64,000 nt of DNA from Subdoligranulum variabile (GTDB lineage Bacteria; Bacillota; Clostridia; Oscillospirales; Ruminococcaceae): assembly GCA_003343905.1 (NCBI GenBank), contig QAKI01000063.1, positions 62,001 to 126,000 of the forward strand, given 5' to 3'. Under the pieces are notes generated by a model that saw only the letters and a program-made list of their open reading frames with translations, ran no database searches and had not been told where the DNA came from. The position numbers and the translations under genes are program-made. Positions 32,074-41,157 of the stretch are shown in pieces. Every line of letters begins with the position of its first letter. Positions within the stretch are counted from its first letter, which is position 1.

Positions 32074-33948
32074 GTGGCAAGTCAAAAGAAGATGGCAGAA
32101 TTCTCGTCCCTTATTGCGGAAGAAGATCTCGAAGGGCAAGAAGGCACTGTCGCAACATACAGCGAACGCGGGAACCAGACGGTCGTCCGCAAGTCGAACG
32201 AACTCATCCAAAATGCGATGTACAATTTGACGCTTAGCCAGCAGAAATTGATGCTCCACATCTTTGCGATGATCAAACCGTCCGACACAGAACTTCCCCG
32301 GTATGAAATGTCGATCTATGAGTTCCTGAAACTTTGCGGTGTGGATCCTCATAATGGGTCGATGTACAACCAGGTGAAGAAAAATATCTCGGATATTGCA
32401 AGCACCCCGGTCCAGTGGATCCGGATCGAGGGCACGCAGAAGATCACCATGTTCCGCTGGATCGACGGCAGTACCATCGACAAGCGGACCGGGAAGATCA
32501 CGCTCACGCTCAGTCCGTTTTTGAAACCGCACCTTATCCAGCTAAAAGAGTTTTACACCACGATGGACGTGACCTACATTATGCTGATGAAAAGTCAGTA
32601 TAGTGTCAGAATTTACGAACTTTGCAAGAGTTACCAGAACCTTTACCTGCAAAACAAGGCAAAGGGAAAACTGCTGGTTTGGAACATTGATAATCTGCGC
32701 AAACAGGTGGACTGCTCTGCGACGAACTGGGCGCACTTCCGCAGAACGGTGCTGGATAAAGCCAAGAGCGAGATCAACGGCCACACCGATATTCTGTTCG
32801 ACTACGCCGTTTACAAAAAGGCAAAATCAAAAGTGGTCGAAATTTCCGTACAGATCGAGCAGGTGGAACAGAAAGAAGCCGCCCAGAACCTGACGGATAT
32901 CACCTCGACCATCTCCAAACGGCGAAAAAGGCGCAGCAAACCCCTGGCGGAATCCATGGATGTGGATGATTCTTCCGTTATGTCGTTTGGGTATGTGTCC
33001 TCGCCGGAGACCACGATCCCGTATTCTTTCGGCCAAAAGCCTGCGGAACTGAAAGAAGAGATCCAGATCCGCGCCGATATGAAGGCGTTGAAGAAAGAGC
33101 TGAACGCAGCCGAGTTTGAAGCGGTGAACGTCATCATCAATACGATGGTGAATATGGCTGGTAAGGCAAGAGGGAAAAATACACTCATTGATGGCGGCGA
33201 CCAGCAGTTCTTTGAACTGATGAACGAGATCATCTACGAGTGCAAGGGCCTGCATCGCTGGTTCCTTGGGATCGCCGGGCGGTACGCCAAAATCGTGATC
33301 CCGACCGCCAAAGCGAAAGCCGCCCCGGTCCTGTACCTGTGGAAGTCCATTCTGGAGGACCTCGAAAACTACCGGCTGTACACTTCCTGCATGGATGCCC
33401 CGGCCGCTTCGGATGTTGGGGAGAATCTGTACGAAGCCCATTTCGAGGAAGTGGATCAGGACGAAGATGTCCAGGATATGCTGGTCCCGCAGGATGCAGG
33501 CACGAGAAAGAGCATGACGCAAGCCCTGCAGCGCTTTATTGACGAAAAGGAACTGAACGAAAAGCTGACGGCCGGGCAGAAAGAAGCGTATGAGGACATC
33601 CTGCATCTGGCCACGTATTTCTGCCGCCGGAACGTTAAGAGCAAGGATGAAGGCATGATGGACGGCAAAGCCAATATGCAGTTCCTGAACAGCCTGAATA
33701 AGTGCATCATGAAATACGGTTCGCTGACCCCGCTGTTCGAGGCGCTGTCCATTGTTTACGATTACGACACCTATTGGAAAAAAGTGAGCCGTGACGGCAG
33801 GGTGCGAAACCCGAAACTGCTTTTCCAGTCGGAGATCGAACAATCGCTGCTTATGCCGTTTGGCGTGATCGAAAACCATAAGGCGCAGGGCACGGCCAAC
33901 ACCAAAAAAGAATTTGTGATGGACTGGCGCTCGGCGTTTGAAGAGTGA
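32074..33948 (+). CDS. Rep_3/RepB-type replication initiator with long C-terminal extension
   Basis: A 624-residue protein. The N-terminal half (about 30-260) is an initiator of the Rep_3 (PF01051) winged-helix type: VVRKSNELIQNAMYNLTLSQ, then KLMLHIFAMI and LTLSPFLKPHLIQLKEFYT, with the second winged helix ending near ILFDYAVYKKAKSKV. Usual family length is 250-350, so the other 300 residues are an extra region, rich in charged helices, with no recognised domain. The GTG start at 32074 has AAGGAG eight bases upstream. It is next to the iteron array and probably binds it to start replication. Confidence 0.85.
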   Translation: MASQKKMAEFSSLIAEEDLEGQEGTVATYSERGNQTVVRKSNELIQNAMYNLTLSQQKLMLHIFAMIKPSDTELPRYEMSIYEFLKLCGVDPHNGSMYNQVKKNISDIASTPVQWIRIEGTQKITMFRWIDGSTIDKRTGKITLTLSPFLKPHLIQLKEFYTTMDVTYIMLMKSQYSVRIYELCKSYQNLYLQNKAKGKLLVWNIDNLRKQVDCSATNWAHFRRTVLDKAKSEINGHTDILFDYAVYKKAKSKVVEISVQIEQVEQKEAAQNLTDITSTISKRRKRRSKPLAESMDVDDSSVMSFGYVSSPETTIPYSFGQKPAELKEEIQIRADMKALKKELNAAEFEAVNVIINTMVNMAGKARGKNTLIDGGDQQFFELMNEIIYECKGLHRWFLGIAGRYAKIVIPTAKAKAAPVLYLWKSILEDLENYRLYTSCMDAPAASDVGENLYEAHFEEVDQDEDVQDMLVPQDAGTRKSMTQALQRFIDEKELNEKLTAGQKEAYEDILHLATYFCRRNVKSKDEGMMDGKANMQFLNSLNKCIMKYGSLTPLFEALSIVYDYDTYWKKVSRDGRVRNPKLLFQSEIEQSLLMPFGVIENHKAQGTANTKKEFVMDWRSAFEE

Positions 33949-34008
33949 GGCCGTAAGCGGATAGAAAGCGCATACGGGGAACGCCTTTCCCCGAAGAAAC
34001 AAAATAAA

Positions 34009-34054
34009 AATTCCCCCGGTGCGAGAGCAAAGCTGCACCGGGGAAATTTTTCTT
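34009..34054 (+). terminator. Terminator of rep gene
   Basis: TTCCCCCGGTGC pairs with GCACCGGGGAA around a 12-base loop, followed by ATTTTTC. It closes the rep transcript. The stretch from 34055 to 34290 carries no supported gene. Confidence 0.8.
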
Positions 34055-34290
34055 GCCATAATGCTGGGAAACGGCTGTGCTTCTGTGTGAATATCCGCGC
34101 CCAAAACGGCGCTACACATGCGGACCTTTGCAGATGTGCCAAAATGGCGAAAACGAAAAGCGGGAACGGCGCCGCTGATGCAGCACTGTTCCCGCCAAAA
34201 CGGAGGGATCCGCGCGATGGTCCTTTGCCGTTCTGCGATCCGGGGCGGCTCGGTCCCCATCGACGGTCCCCTGTTTGCGTCAGGTCTTTT

Positions 34291-34569
34291 TTATGAAGGG
34301 CTGCCCACGGGCTCCGTCGGTGCGTCAGTATAACTGCGGTCCCGCAGGGCGTCGTCCAGATAGTCCATCGGCTTCAATCCGAGTTCGTGGCAGATCAACA
34401 GGAAGATCCCTGTTTTGGGGATATGCCCGGATTCGATCTTTTTGTACTCGTTCAAGGAGATGCCCAGATATTCGGCCATTTTCTCCTGCGTGGGGGCGTG
34501 TGTGGAATAGCATCGCTTCTTTTTTACATCAACGGCGAAAATTCTCTGCTCGGATACGAAAACGGACAT
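34291..34569 (-). CDS. XRE-type regulator, diverged third copy
   Basis: A 92-residue paralogue of the two XRE proteins left of the iteron array. The core THAPTQEKMAEYLGISLNEY and KKIESGHIPKTGIFLLICHE aligns throughout; the ends differ. Its upstream DNA also keeps the element AGTCCATACACA with AATATTC nearby, which suggests the same control. The ATG at 34569 follows AGGAGG. With the other two it brackets the rep gene on both sides. Confidence 0.72.
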   Translation of the reverse strand: MSVFVSEQRIFAVDVKKKRCYSTHAPTQEKMAEYLGISLNEYKKIESGHIPKTGIFLLICHELGLKPMDYLDDALRDRSYTDAPTEPVGSPS

Positions 34570-34785
34570 AAAACAACCTCCTAAAAATTGGCACAGAGGA
34601 AGAATATTCCAAGTGATCCGTATAGTCCATACACAAACGTGTACTTTTTGATAGAATGCCTGTTTCACAGAGAAAATCGGGAAAGCATACAGCCCGAAAA
34701 GGACCTTGCGAAAGCGGGCCTGCGGCGCAGGGAAAAATCCCAAAAGAATGCTCATAAAGCGAAAAAGACCGTCTGCAAAAAATGT

Positions 34786-34814
34786 TTGCTATTTGGGCGA
34801 AAATAAGATAAAAT
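34786..34814 (+). promoter_or_regulatory. Promoter upstream of sugar kinase
   Basis: TTGCTA (34786-34791), 17 bases, TAAAAT (34809-34814). The leader of about 220 bases to the gene start shows no clear structure, and 34651-34785 nothing else. Confidence 0.6.
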
Positions 34815-35040
34815 ACTCTGTGCGAAGCCGCCGGCATACCGGCAGCGAAAAACGGCTGTACAGCAGTGCGGCAAAAGCAGGCGCGAAATACGCGCAGAAA
34901 AAGGCTTACACCCATAAACAGGCGAACGGCAGGGCCGCAGCGTGCGGGCGAAGAAGTTGGAAAAGCGCCCCTAAAACCGTTTGGGCACCGGCATTTTGCC
35001 TGGGCGTATGGGATCACGGCATAGATAATGAAGGAGGACC

Positions 35041-36120
35041 ATGATGCAGGAATATTTACAGGCATGGGACTGGCAGGGAACGCCGTCCGCCCCCGTCCCT
35101 TACGGGGAAGGGCATATCAATCAGACGTATGTCGTTCAGGTGGAGGGGGACGCAGGGCCCCGGCGCTGCATTTTGCAGCGGATCAATACGGATACTTTCC
35201 GCAATCCTGACCAGTTGATGGAAAACGTCTGCGGCGTTACCGAGTATCTGCACGGGATGATTCTTCGCAACGGCGGCGACCCCGCGCGGGAAACGCTGCA
35301 CGTCCGCCCGACCCGCGAAGGCAAGCCCTATTACCGGGCCGCTGACGGCGGGTGCTGGCGCGTCTATGATTTTATCGAGGATACGGTCTGCTTGCAGTCC
35401 GTCAGAAACGCGGAGGACTTTTGCGAGAGTGCGGCCGCATTCGGGAACTTCCAGCGTCTGCTGGCCGATTACCCGGTCCAGAAACTGCACGAAACGATCC
35501 CGCATTTCCACGATACCCCCAAGCGCCTGGCGGATTTTGAAGCCGCCGTACAGAAGGACCCGCTGGGCCGTGCCGCAGAGGTGGCGGATGAGATCGCGTT
35601 CGTGCTGGCGCGCCGGGAGGATTGCCGCTATATGACCGACCTGCTGGCGGCGGGCAAACTGCCGCTGCGCGTTACGCACAACGATACCAAGCTGAACAAC
35701 GTACTGCTGGATAAGACCACGGGCAAGGGCATCTGTGTGATCGACTTGGATACCGTGATGCCGGGCCTTGTCGCCAATGACTTCGGGGATTCCATCCGTT
35801 TTGGCGCAAATGACTGCGCGGAGGACGAGCCGGACACCAGCAAGGTGCATTTCAGCCTGCCGCTGTATGAAGCGTACACCCGCAGCTTCCTGAGCGTGGT
35901 CGGAGATGCGCTGACGCCTCTGGAGCGGGAAACGCTTCCCTGGGGCGCGCGGCTGATGACGCTGGAATGTGGCATGCGGTTCCTGGCGGACTATCTGGAA
36001 GGGGACCATTACTTCCATATCCATCGCCCGGCGCAGAACCTTGACCGCGCCCGCACCCAGTTCAAGCTGGTGGCTGATATGGAAAACTGCTGGGCGGATA
36101 TGCAGCGCGCTGTTCGCTGA
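35041..36120 (+). CDS. nahK: N-acetylhexosamine 1-kinase-like phosphotransferase
   Basis: A 359-residue kinase of the APH fold. Its length and motifs match N-acetylhexosamine 1-kinase of bifidobacteria: YGEGHINQTYVVQ at the start, CWRVYDFIEDTV, HFHDTPKRLADFEAA, the catalytic loop VTHNDTKLNN (about 211-220), the metal site VIDLDT (about 234-239) and GDSIRFGAN. NahK phosphorylates GlcNAc or GalNAc released from mucin or milk glycans at C1. No phosphorylase or uridylyltransferase partners are adjacent, so the substrate is inferred. AAGGAGGACC precedes the ATG. Confidence 0.78.
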   Translation: MMQEYLQAWDWQGTPSAPVPYGEGHINQTYVVQVEGDAGPRRCILQRINTDTFRNPDQLMENVCGVTEYLHGMILRNGGDPARETLHVRPTREGKPYYRAADGGCWRVYDFIEDTVCLQSVRNAEDFCESAAAFGNFQRLLADYPVQKLHETIPHFHDTPKRLADFEAAVQKDPLGRAAEVADEIAFVLARREDCRYMTDLLAAGKLPLRVTHNDTKLNNVLLDKTTGKGICVIDLDTVMPGLVANDFGDSIRFGANDCAEDEPDTSKVHFSLPLYEAYTRSFLSVVGDALTPLERETLPWGARLMTLECGMRFLADYLEGDHYFHIHRPAQNLDRARTQFKLVADMENCWADMQRAVR

Positions 36121-36137
36121 TACAGAAGTCCGGCAAC

Positions 36138-36184
36138 AAAAACAGGAGCAGGGTGGCAGATAGCCGCCCGGCTCCTGTTTTTAT
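36138..36184 (+). terminator. Terminator after sugar kinase
   Basis: AAAAACAGGAGC and GCTCCTGTTTTTAT pair around a structured loop. Bases 36185-36476 hold no gene that I can support. Confidence 0.8.
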
Positions 36185-36476
36185 ATTTATGGGAGACGCC
36201 CGGCGGGACGGGCTGCGTTTTTTATCTTCGCACCCCCGGCGGGCCTGAATTTTTATGGATGCCGGGGGCCGGGCAGATTTTAGAAAATCAGCCGCCGTGC
36301 CGCCGCCCCGGAGGGGGCGTTTCGGTCCCATGAACGCGCAGAAAAAGCGGGCCGGTGCGGCAGTCCCGCAGCGGTTTTGCGCGGCCTGCCAGGCGGGGGA
36401 TGGGCAAATATCCGACCGGATAAAAACAAATATCCGACGGAATCAAAAGAAGTTGAAAAATAGTAAGAAAGACCCC

Positions 36477-36504
36477 TTGAAATTTCCCTGCATCGTGATA
36501 TAAT
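36477..36504 (+). promoter_or_regulatory. Promoter of MATE gene
   Basis: TTGAAA (36477-36482), 16 bases, TATAAT (36499-36504), about 50 bases ahead of the start codon. Confidence 0.7.
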
Positions 36505-36557
36505 ACCAACCGCGGTAAGGGAAAATGCCGTAGAAAAAGCACAGAGGAAGAGAAAGC

Positions 36558-37958
36558 ATGACAAAGGATTTGACGAGCGGCAGCCCGCTGAAAGTGATTC
36601 TGCTTTTCACGCTGCCCCTGGTGCTGGGCAACCTGTTCCAGCAGTTTTACGCCCTGGCGGATACGATCATTGTGGGACGGTACTGCGGCGTCAGCGCGCT
36701 GGCTTCGGTCGGCGCGACCGGCTCTGTAAACTACCTGATCCTGGGCTTTGCGATCGGCGTCTGCAACGGCTTTGCGATCCCCATCGCCCAGTTGTTCGGG
36801 GCGCGGGACTATTCCGGTATGCGGCGGCACGTGGCGAACGCGGGCTGGCTCTGCCTGGGGGGCAGCGTGGTCCTTACGGTGCTCACGGTCTCCCTGACGC
36901 GCCCGATGCTGCTCCTGATGCAGACGCCCGCCGACATCGTGGACGGCGCGGTCACTTACATCGGGTGCATCTTTGCGGGCATCCCGTTCGTGTTCCTGTA
37001 TAATATGGTGGCCGCCATCATGCGCGCGCTGGGCGACAGCAAGACCCCGCTGTATTTCCTGATCCTGACCAGCGTAATGAATATCGGCCTGGACCTGCTG
37101 TTCGTGGTGCCCTTCAACATGGGCGTTATGGGCGCGGCCCTTGCCACCGATATTTCCCAGGCGGTCTCCGGCATCGTCAGTTTTGCCTACCTGCGCCATA
37201 AATTCAAGATCCTGTCGATGGAAAAAGGCGAAACGCAGCTTGACCGCGGCGCCTGCCTGCGCCTTGTGGGGATCGGCCTGCCGATGGGCCTGCAGTGCAG
37301 CATCACGGCCATCGGCAGCGTGATCATGCAGTGGGCGGTCAACGTGCTGGGCAGCACGGCGGTCGCGGCGGTCACGGCAGCCGGTAAAACCTCCAACCTG
37401 CTTACGGTCCCGCTGGAAAGCATCGGCACGGCCATGGCGACCTATGCGGGGCAAAACCTCGGCGCGGCGCGGATGGACCGCGTTCGCCGGGGCGTGCACA
37501 GCGCGCTGCTGATCGCAAGCGTGTATGCGATCGCGTCGCTGGTGGTGCTGCGCTTTGCCGACGTGGCGATCATGGGCCTGTTCCTGGATACCAGCAAGGA
37601 ACTGGAGATCGTCCACATGGGCCAGGAATACCTGTTCTGGAACAGCGCCTTCTTTATCCCGCTGGGCGCGCTGATCGTCTGGCGCTACACGATCCAGGGC
37701 CTGGGCTACTCCACGCTGGCCATGCTGGCCGGTGTGGCGGAAATGCTGGCCCGCACGGCGGTGGCCGTCGCGCTGGTGCCGCTGCTGGGATACTTCGGCG
37801 CGGAACTGTCCAACCCGGCCGCCTGGGTCGCGGCCTGCCTGTTCCTGTATCCGGCGTATGTCTGGACCTGCCGCCAGTTGGATAACCGCCTGCTGGCCGC
37901 CCAGCTCTACACCAAAAACCAGGAACATCTCCATGCGGAACAGAAAACTTCGGACTGA
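36558..37958 (+). CDS. MATE family efflux transporter
   Basis: A 466-residue membrane protein with about twelve hydrophobic segments in two repeats of six. The opening LKVILLFTLPLVLGNLFQQF, YALADTIIVGRYCG and the QLFGARDYSGM loop are hallmark sequences of the DinF-like MATE group. It exports organic cations or drugs in exchange for sodium or protons; the substrate cannot be read from sequence. It stands alone with its own promoter. No truncation. Confidence 0.92.
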   Translation: MTKDLTSGSPLKVILLFTLPLVLGNLFQQFYALADTIIVGRYCGVSALASVGATGSVNYLILGFAIGVCNGFAIPIAQLFGARDYSGMRRHVANAGWLCLGGSVVLTVLTVSLTRPMLLLMQTPADIVDGAVTYIGCIFAGIPFVFLYNMVAAIMRALGDSKTPLYFLILTSVMNIGLDLLFVVPFNMGVMGAALATDISQAVSGIVSFAYLRHKFKILSMEKGETQLDRGACLRLVGIGLPMGLQCSITAIGSVIMQWAVNVLGSTAVAAVTAAGKTSNLLTVPLESIGTAMATYAGQNLGAARMDRVRRGVHSALLIASVYAIASLVVLRFADVAIMGLFLDTSKELEIVHMGQEYLFWNSAFFIPLGALIVWRYTIQGLGYSTLAMLAGVAEMLARTAVAVALVPLLGYFGAELSNPAAWVAACLFLYPAYVWTCRQLDNRLLAAQLYTKNQEHLHAEQKTSD

Positions 37959-37982
37959 CGCGGAGAAAAAGCCCGCGGGCGC

Positions 37983-38011
37983 TTGCGCCGGCCGGGAAAA
38001 GCGTCTATAAT
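37983..38011 (+). promoter_or_regulatory. Promoter of lysA
   Basis: TTGCGC (37983-37988), 17 bases, TATAAT (38006-38011), about 45 bases before the lysA start. Confidence 0.7.
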
Positions 38012-38057
38012 AAAAGACACCGCGTATCTATGCTGAAACAGGAAAGGAACAGAAGTT

Positions 38058-39332
38058 ATGCCGCAGAAACAGCCGTTTGTCACGCTGGAGCAGGCGAAGG
38101 GCATCATTGCCGATGTGCCGACGCCCTTTCACCTGTACGATGAAAAAGGGATCCGCGAGAACGCGCGCCGCGTGAACGAGGCGTTCCGCTGGAACAAGGG
38201 GTTCAAGGAGTATTTCGCCGTCAAGGCGACGCCCAACCCGTATATTTTGAAGATTTTGCAGGAGGAAGGCTGCGGCGTGGACTGCTCCAGCTATACCGAA
38301 CTGCTGATGAGCGAAGCGTGCGGGTTCCGGGGCAGCGACATCATGTTTTCCTCCAACGACACGCCGGTCAAGGATATGCAGAAAGCCTATGAACTGGGCG
38401 CGTATATCAACCTGGACGACCTGACCCATGTGGATTTTCTGGAATCCGTGGCGGGCGTGCCCAAGACCGTCTGCTGCCGCTATAATCCGGGCGGCGTGTT
38501 CGACCTGGGCAACGGCATCATGGACAACCCGGGGGACGCCAAGTACGGCATGAGCGAGGACCAGATGGCCGAAGCCTACACCCGGCTGATGGCGCTGGGC
38601 GCGGAGGAGTTCGGCATTCATGCGTTCCTGGCAAGCAATACCGTCACCGATGAATACTACCCCAAGCTGGCGGGCATCCTGTTCCGTCTGGCGGTGCGGC
38701 TGCATGAGCGCACCGGCGCGAAGATCAAGTTCATCAATCTTTCGGGCGGCGTGGGTGTCGCCTACCGCCCGGACCAGAAAAGCAACGACATTGCCCGGAT
38801 CGGGGAAGGCGTCCGCAAGCAGTTTGAGGAGATCCTGGTCCCGGCGGGCATGGGGGACGTGGCCCTGTTCACCGAGATGGGGCGCTATATGCTCGCGCCC
38901 TACGGCGCGCTGCTGACCACCGCGATCCACGAAAAGCACATCTATAAAGAGTATATCGGCGTCGATGCCTGCGCCGCCAACCTGATGCGCCCGGCCATCT
39001 ACGGCGCGTACCATCACATCACGGTGCTGGGCAAGGAAAACGAGCCCTGCGACCATAAATATGATGTGACGGGCGGCCTGTGCGAGAACAACGATAAGTT
39101 TGCCATCGACCGTATGCTGCCCAAGATCGACAAGGGGGATATCCTGTATATCCACGATACGGGCGCGCACGGCTTCGCCATGGGGTATAACTACAACGGC
39201 AAGCTGCGCAGCGCCGAAGTGCTGCTGAAAGCGGACGGTTCCCATCAACTGATCCGCCGCGCCGAGACCCCGGCCGACTATTTTGCGACCTTTGATTTTA
39301 CGCCTTTCTTTCAAGGCAAAGACCTGAAATAA
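38058..39332 (+). CDS. lysA: Diaminopimelate decarboxylase
   Basis: A 424-residue fold-III PLP enzyme that converts meso-diaminopimelate to lysine in the cytosol. The PLP lysine is K56 in FAVKATPNP; later come the phosphate-binding glycine run (NLSGGVGV), the EMGRYM block and the active-site Cys and Tyr region (DVTGGLCENNDKF, GAHGFAMGYNYNG) that are typical of lysA. It has its own promoter and terminator. The sequence is of the type often found as a stand-alone gene in Clostridia. Confidence 0.92.
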   Translation: MPQKQPFVTLEQAKGIIADVPTPFHLYDEKGIRENARRVNEAFRWNKGFKEYFAVKATPNPYILKILQEEGCGVDCSSYTELLMSEACGFRGSDIMFSSNDTPVKDMQKAYELGAYINLDDLTHVDFLESVAGVPKTVCCRYNPGGVFDLGNGIMDNPGDAKYGMSEDQMAEAYTRLMALGAEEFGIHAFLASNTVTDEYYPKLAGILFRLAVRLHERTGAKIKFINLSGGVGVAYRPDQKSNDIARIGEGVRKQFEEILVPAGMGDVALFTEMGRYMLAPYGALLTTAIHEKHIYKEYIGVDACAANLMRPAIYGAYHHITVLGKENEPCDHKYDVTGGLCENNDKFAIDRMLPKIDKGDILYIHDTGAHGFAMGYNYNGKLRSAEVLLKADGSHQLIRRAETPADYFATFDFTPFFQGKDLK

Positions 39333-39373
39333 AAAATGCTCCCGGCAAATCTTGCCGGGAGCATTTTGTTTTA
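39331..39373 (+). terminator. Terminator after lysA
   Basis: AAAATGCTCCCGGCAA and TTGCCGGGAGCATTTT form a perfect stem followed by GTTTTAG. Confidence 0.9.
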
Positions 39374-39386
39374 GTGCTTTAGCAAA

Positions 39387-40085
39387 GACCTTTCGCGAAT
39401 AAGCGAAAGGTCAACAACCGCCCGCTATGCGGGTGGATTAAAGCTTAAGCAAAGAAACATCCTTTCCGGTAAAATAGAGATTGTTCAAGCCTCTAAAAAA
39501 CCAGGAAAGGATGTTTCTTGTGGCAAATAGTTTAGCACATACCAAATGGGTATGCAAGTATCACATTGTTTTTACACCGAAGTACCGTCGAAAAGTAATC
39601 TATAAAGAGTTGAGAAAAGATATCCAGCAAATCATAAAAGATTTGTGTAAGTGGAAAGGAGTAGAAATTATAGAAGGGCATATGATGCCGGATCATATAC
39701 ATATTCTGGTAAGTATACCGCCCAAATACAGTGTATCTCAATTCATGGGATATCTCAAAGGGAAAAGTGCAATGATGATATTTGAAAGGCATGCAAACCT
39801 GAAATATAAATTTGGGAATAGAAATTTCTGGGCAACAGGATATTATGTGAGTACAGTAGGAATCAATACTGCGACAATACAAAAATATATCCGGGAGCAA
39901 GAAAAGCAGGATCAAATAGAAGATAGTTTAAGCAAGAAGGAGTATGCAGACCCTTTCAAGGGTAGCAAGTAATCATACCACCAGAGGCTTGAACGAAGTG
40001 AAAGCCAGCGTCATTTAGGCGCTGGCTTTTATCTCGGCCTTATAGGCCGCTCGTCATGCCACCCCTCTTAGGGGTGGTCATGACT
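39387..40085 (+). mobile_element. IS200/IS605-type insertion sequence (tnpA only)
   Basis: One tnpA gene flanked by subterminal hairpins instead of inverted terminal repeats. At the left, GACCTTTCGC with GCGAAAGGTC (39387-39412). At the right, hairpins GCCAGCG/CGCTGGC (40004-40026) and CCACCCC/GGGGTGG (40060-40078). GTTCAAGCCTCT before the gene is the complement of AGAGGCTTGAAC after it. The element lies in the gap between the convergent lysA and mnmA genes, its right end about ten bases from the mnmA stop. Exact ends are uncertain. Confidence 0.8.
39520..39972 (+). CDS. tnpA: IS200/IS605 transposase TnpA (HUH Y1)
   Basis: A 150-residue Y1 transposase that moves single-stranded DNA in a peel-and-paste reaction. 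The opening HTKWVCKYHIVFTPKYRRKV, the HUH metal site HIHILV (MPDHIHILVS) and the GYYVSTVG segment holding the catalytic Tyr are all intact; the full length is normal. GTG at 39520 is the likely start, although an in-frame ATG at 39511 is possible. Bases 39457-39469 (AAACATCCTTTCC) can pair with GGAAAGGATGTTT over the ribosome site, as known for IS200, and so repress translation. Confidence 0.92.
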   Translation: MANSLAHTKWVCKYHIVFTPKYRRKVIYKELRKDIQQIIKDLCKWKGVEIIEGHMMPDHIHILVSIPPKYSVSQFMGYLKGKSAMMIFERHANLKYKFGNRNFWATGYYVSTVGINTATIQKYIREQEKQDQIEDSLSKKEYADPFKGSK

Positions 40086-40095
40086 GGCTGTGAAG

Positions 40096-41142
40096 TTAGA
40101 AAGCCGCGTCGATGATGCCGCCGCCGCAGACCAGACCGTCGCGGTAAAAGACGGCGCTCTGCCCGGGGGCTGGGGCGCGCACCGGTTCCGGGAAAAGAAC
40201 CGTGTCCGTACCGTCGAAGGTACAGGGGGTCAGTTTGGCGGCGCTGCGGATCTTGACCAGATATTCCCCGGCGGGCAGCGGTTCTCCGTCGGGGGTCGCC
40301 ATCTGGGTCAGGCAGATCCGGGTGTTGTATTCCTGGCCGGTCTCGGCCAGTTGGATGTTGCCGTCGGGCAGGATCGCCTTGACGAACAGCGGCCGCCCCG
40401 CTGCGATGCCCAGCCCTTTGCGTTGGCCGACGGTGTAATGGTCCACCCCGGCGTGCGGGCCAAGGTCCGCGCCGTCGGGCCCCACGAAGCGGCCGGACTT
40501 CGGCACATAGCCGCGCGCGCGGATATAGGCCGAGTAGTCGCCGTCCGGGATGAAGCAGATCTCCATCGAGTCGGGGGCGTCGGCACAGGCAAGGTGCAGG
40601 TCCCGCGCCATCTCGCGGATGTCGTCCTTCTCGAACTCGCCCAGGGGCAGCACCAGTTTGCGCAGGATGTCCTGGGGCAGGCGGTAGAGCATATAACTCT
40701 GGTCGCGCGCGGCGCTGGCGGGCACGGCCACGCGGTGGATGCCGTCGGCACCCACGTCGATACGGGCATAATGCCCGGAAGCGATAAAGGCGCAGCCGAG
40801 TTCTTCGGCTTTGTCCGCCAGCAGGCGGAACTTGACCAGCGGATTGCAGGCGATGCAGGGGTTCGGGGTGCGTCCGGCGCAGTAGTTTTCGCAGAAGGGG
40901 CGGACCACATGCTCCTCAAAAGCCTGCTCCGCGTCCAGAACGTGCAGGGGGATGTGCAGCGCGTCGGCGGTCTCTTTGGCAGCCGTCACAGCGCCGTCGT
41001 GCGCGGGGGAGAAGCGGATCACCGCGCCCTGCACGGCGAAGCCCTGCTCCTGCAAAATACGCACGGCCACGCTGGAATCGACGCCGCCGCTCATACCAAT
41101 CAGGACTTTATCCTGCTTTTCAAATGTGTTGAACCCGTCCAT
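40096..41142 (-). CDS. mnmA: tRNA 2-thiouridine(34) synthase MnmA
   Basis: A 348-residue enzyme that thiolates U34 in the anticodon of tRNAs for Lys, Glu and Gln using sulfur relayed by a cysteine desulfurase. The PP-loop SGGVDSS is at residues 18-24. The catalytic Cys residues are in TPNPCIACN and in EICFIPDG; HYTVGQRKG is a further marker. GGAAAGGAG precedes the ATG. It follows rnhA on the same strand by 15 bases. The inserted IS lies right behind its 3' end, so its terminator may come from the IS. Confidence 0.95.
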   Translation of the reverse strand: MDGFNTFEKQDKVLIGMSGGVDSSVAVRILQEQGFAVQGAVIRFSPAHDGAVTAAKETADALHIPLHVLDAEQAFEEHVVRPFCENYCAGRTPNPCIACNPLVKFRLLADKAEELGCAFIASGHYARIDVGADGIHRVAVPASAARDQSYMLYRLPQDILRKLVLPLGEFEKDDIREMARDLHLACADAPDSMEICFIPDGDYSAYIRARGYVPKSGRFVGPDGADLGPHAGVDHYTVGQRKGLGIAAGRPLFVKAILPDGNIQLAETGQEYNTRICLTQMATPDGEPLPAGEYLVKIRSAAKLTPCTFDGTDTVLFPEPVRAPAPGQSAVFYRDGLVCGGGIIDAAF

Positions 41143-41157
41143 GGGATGCTCCTTTCC

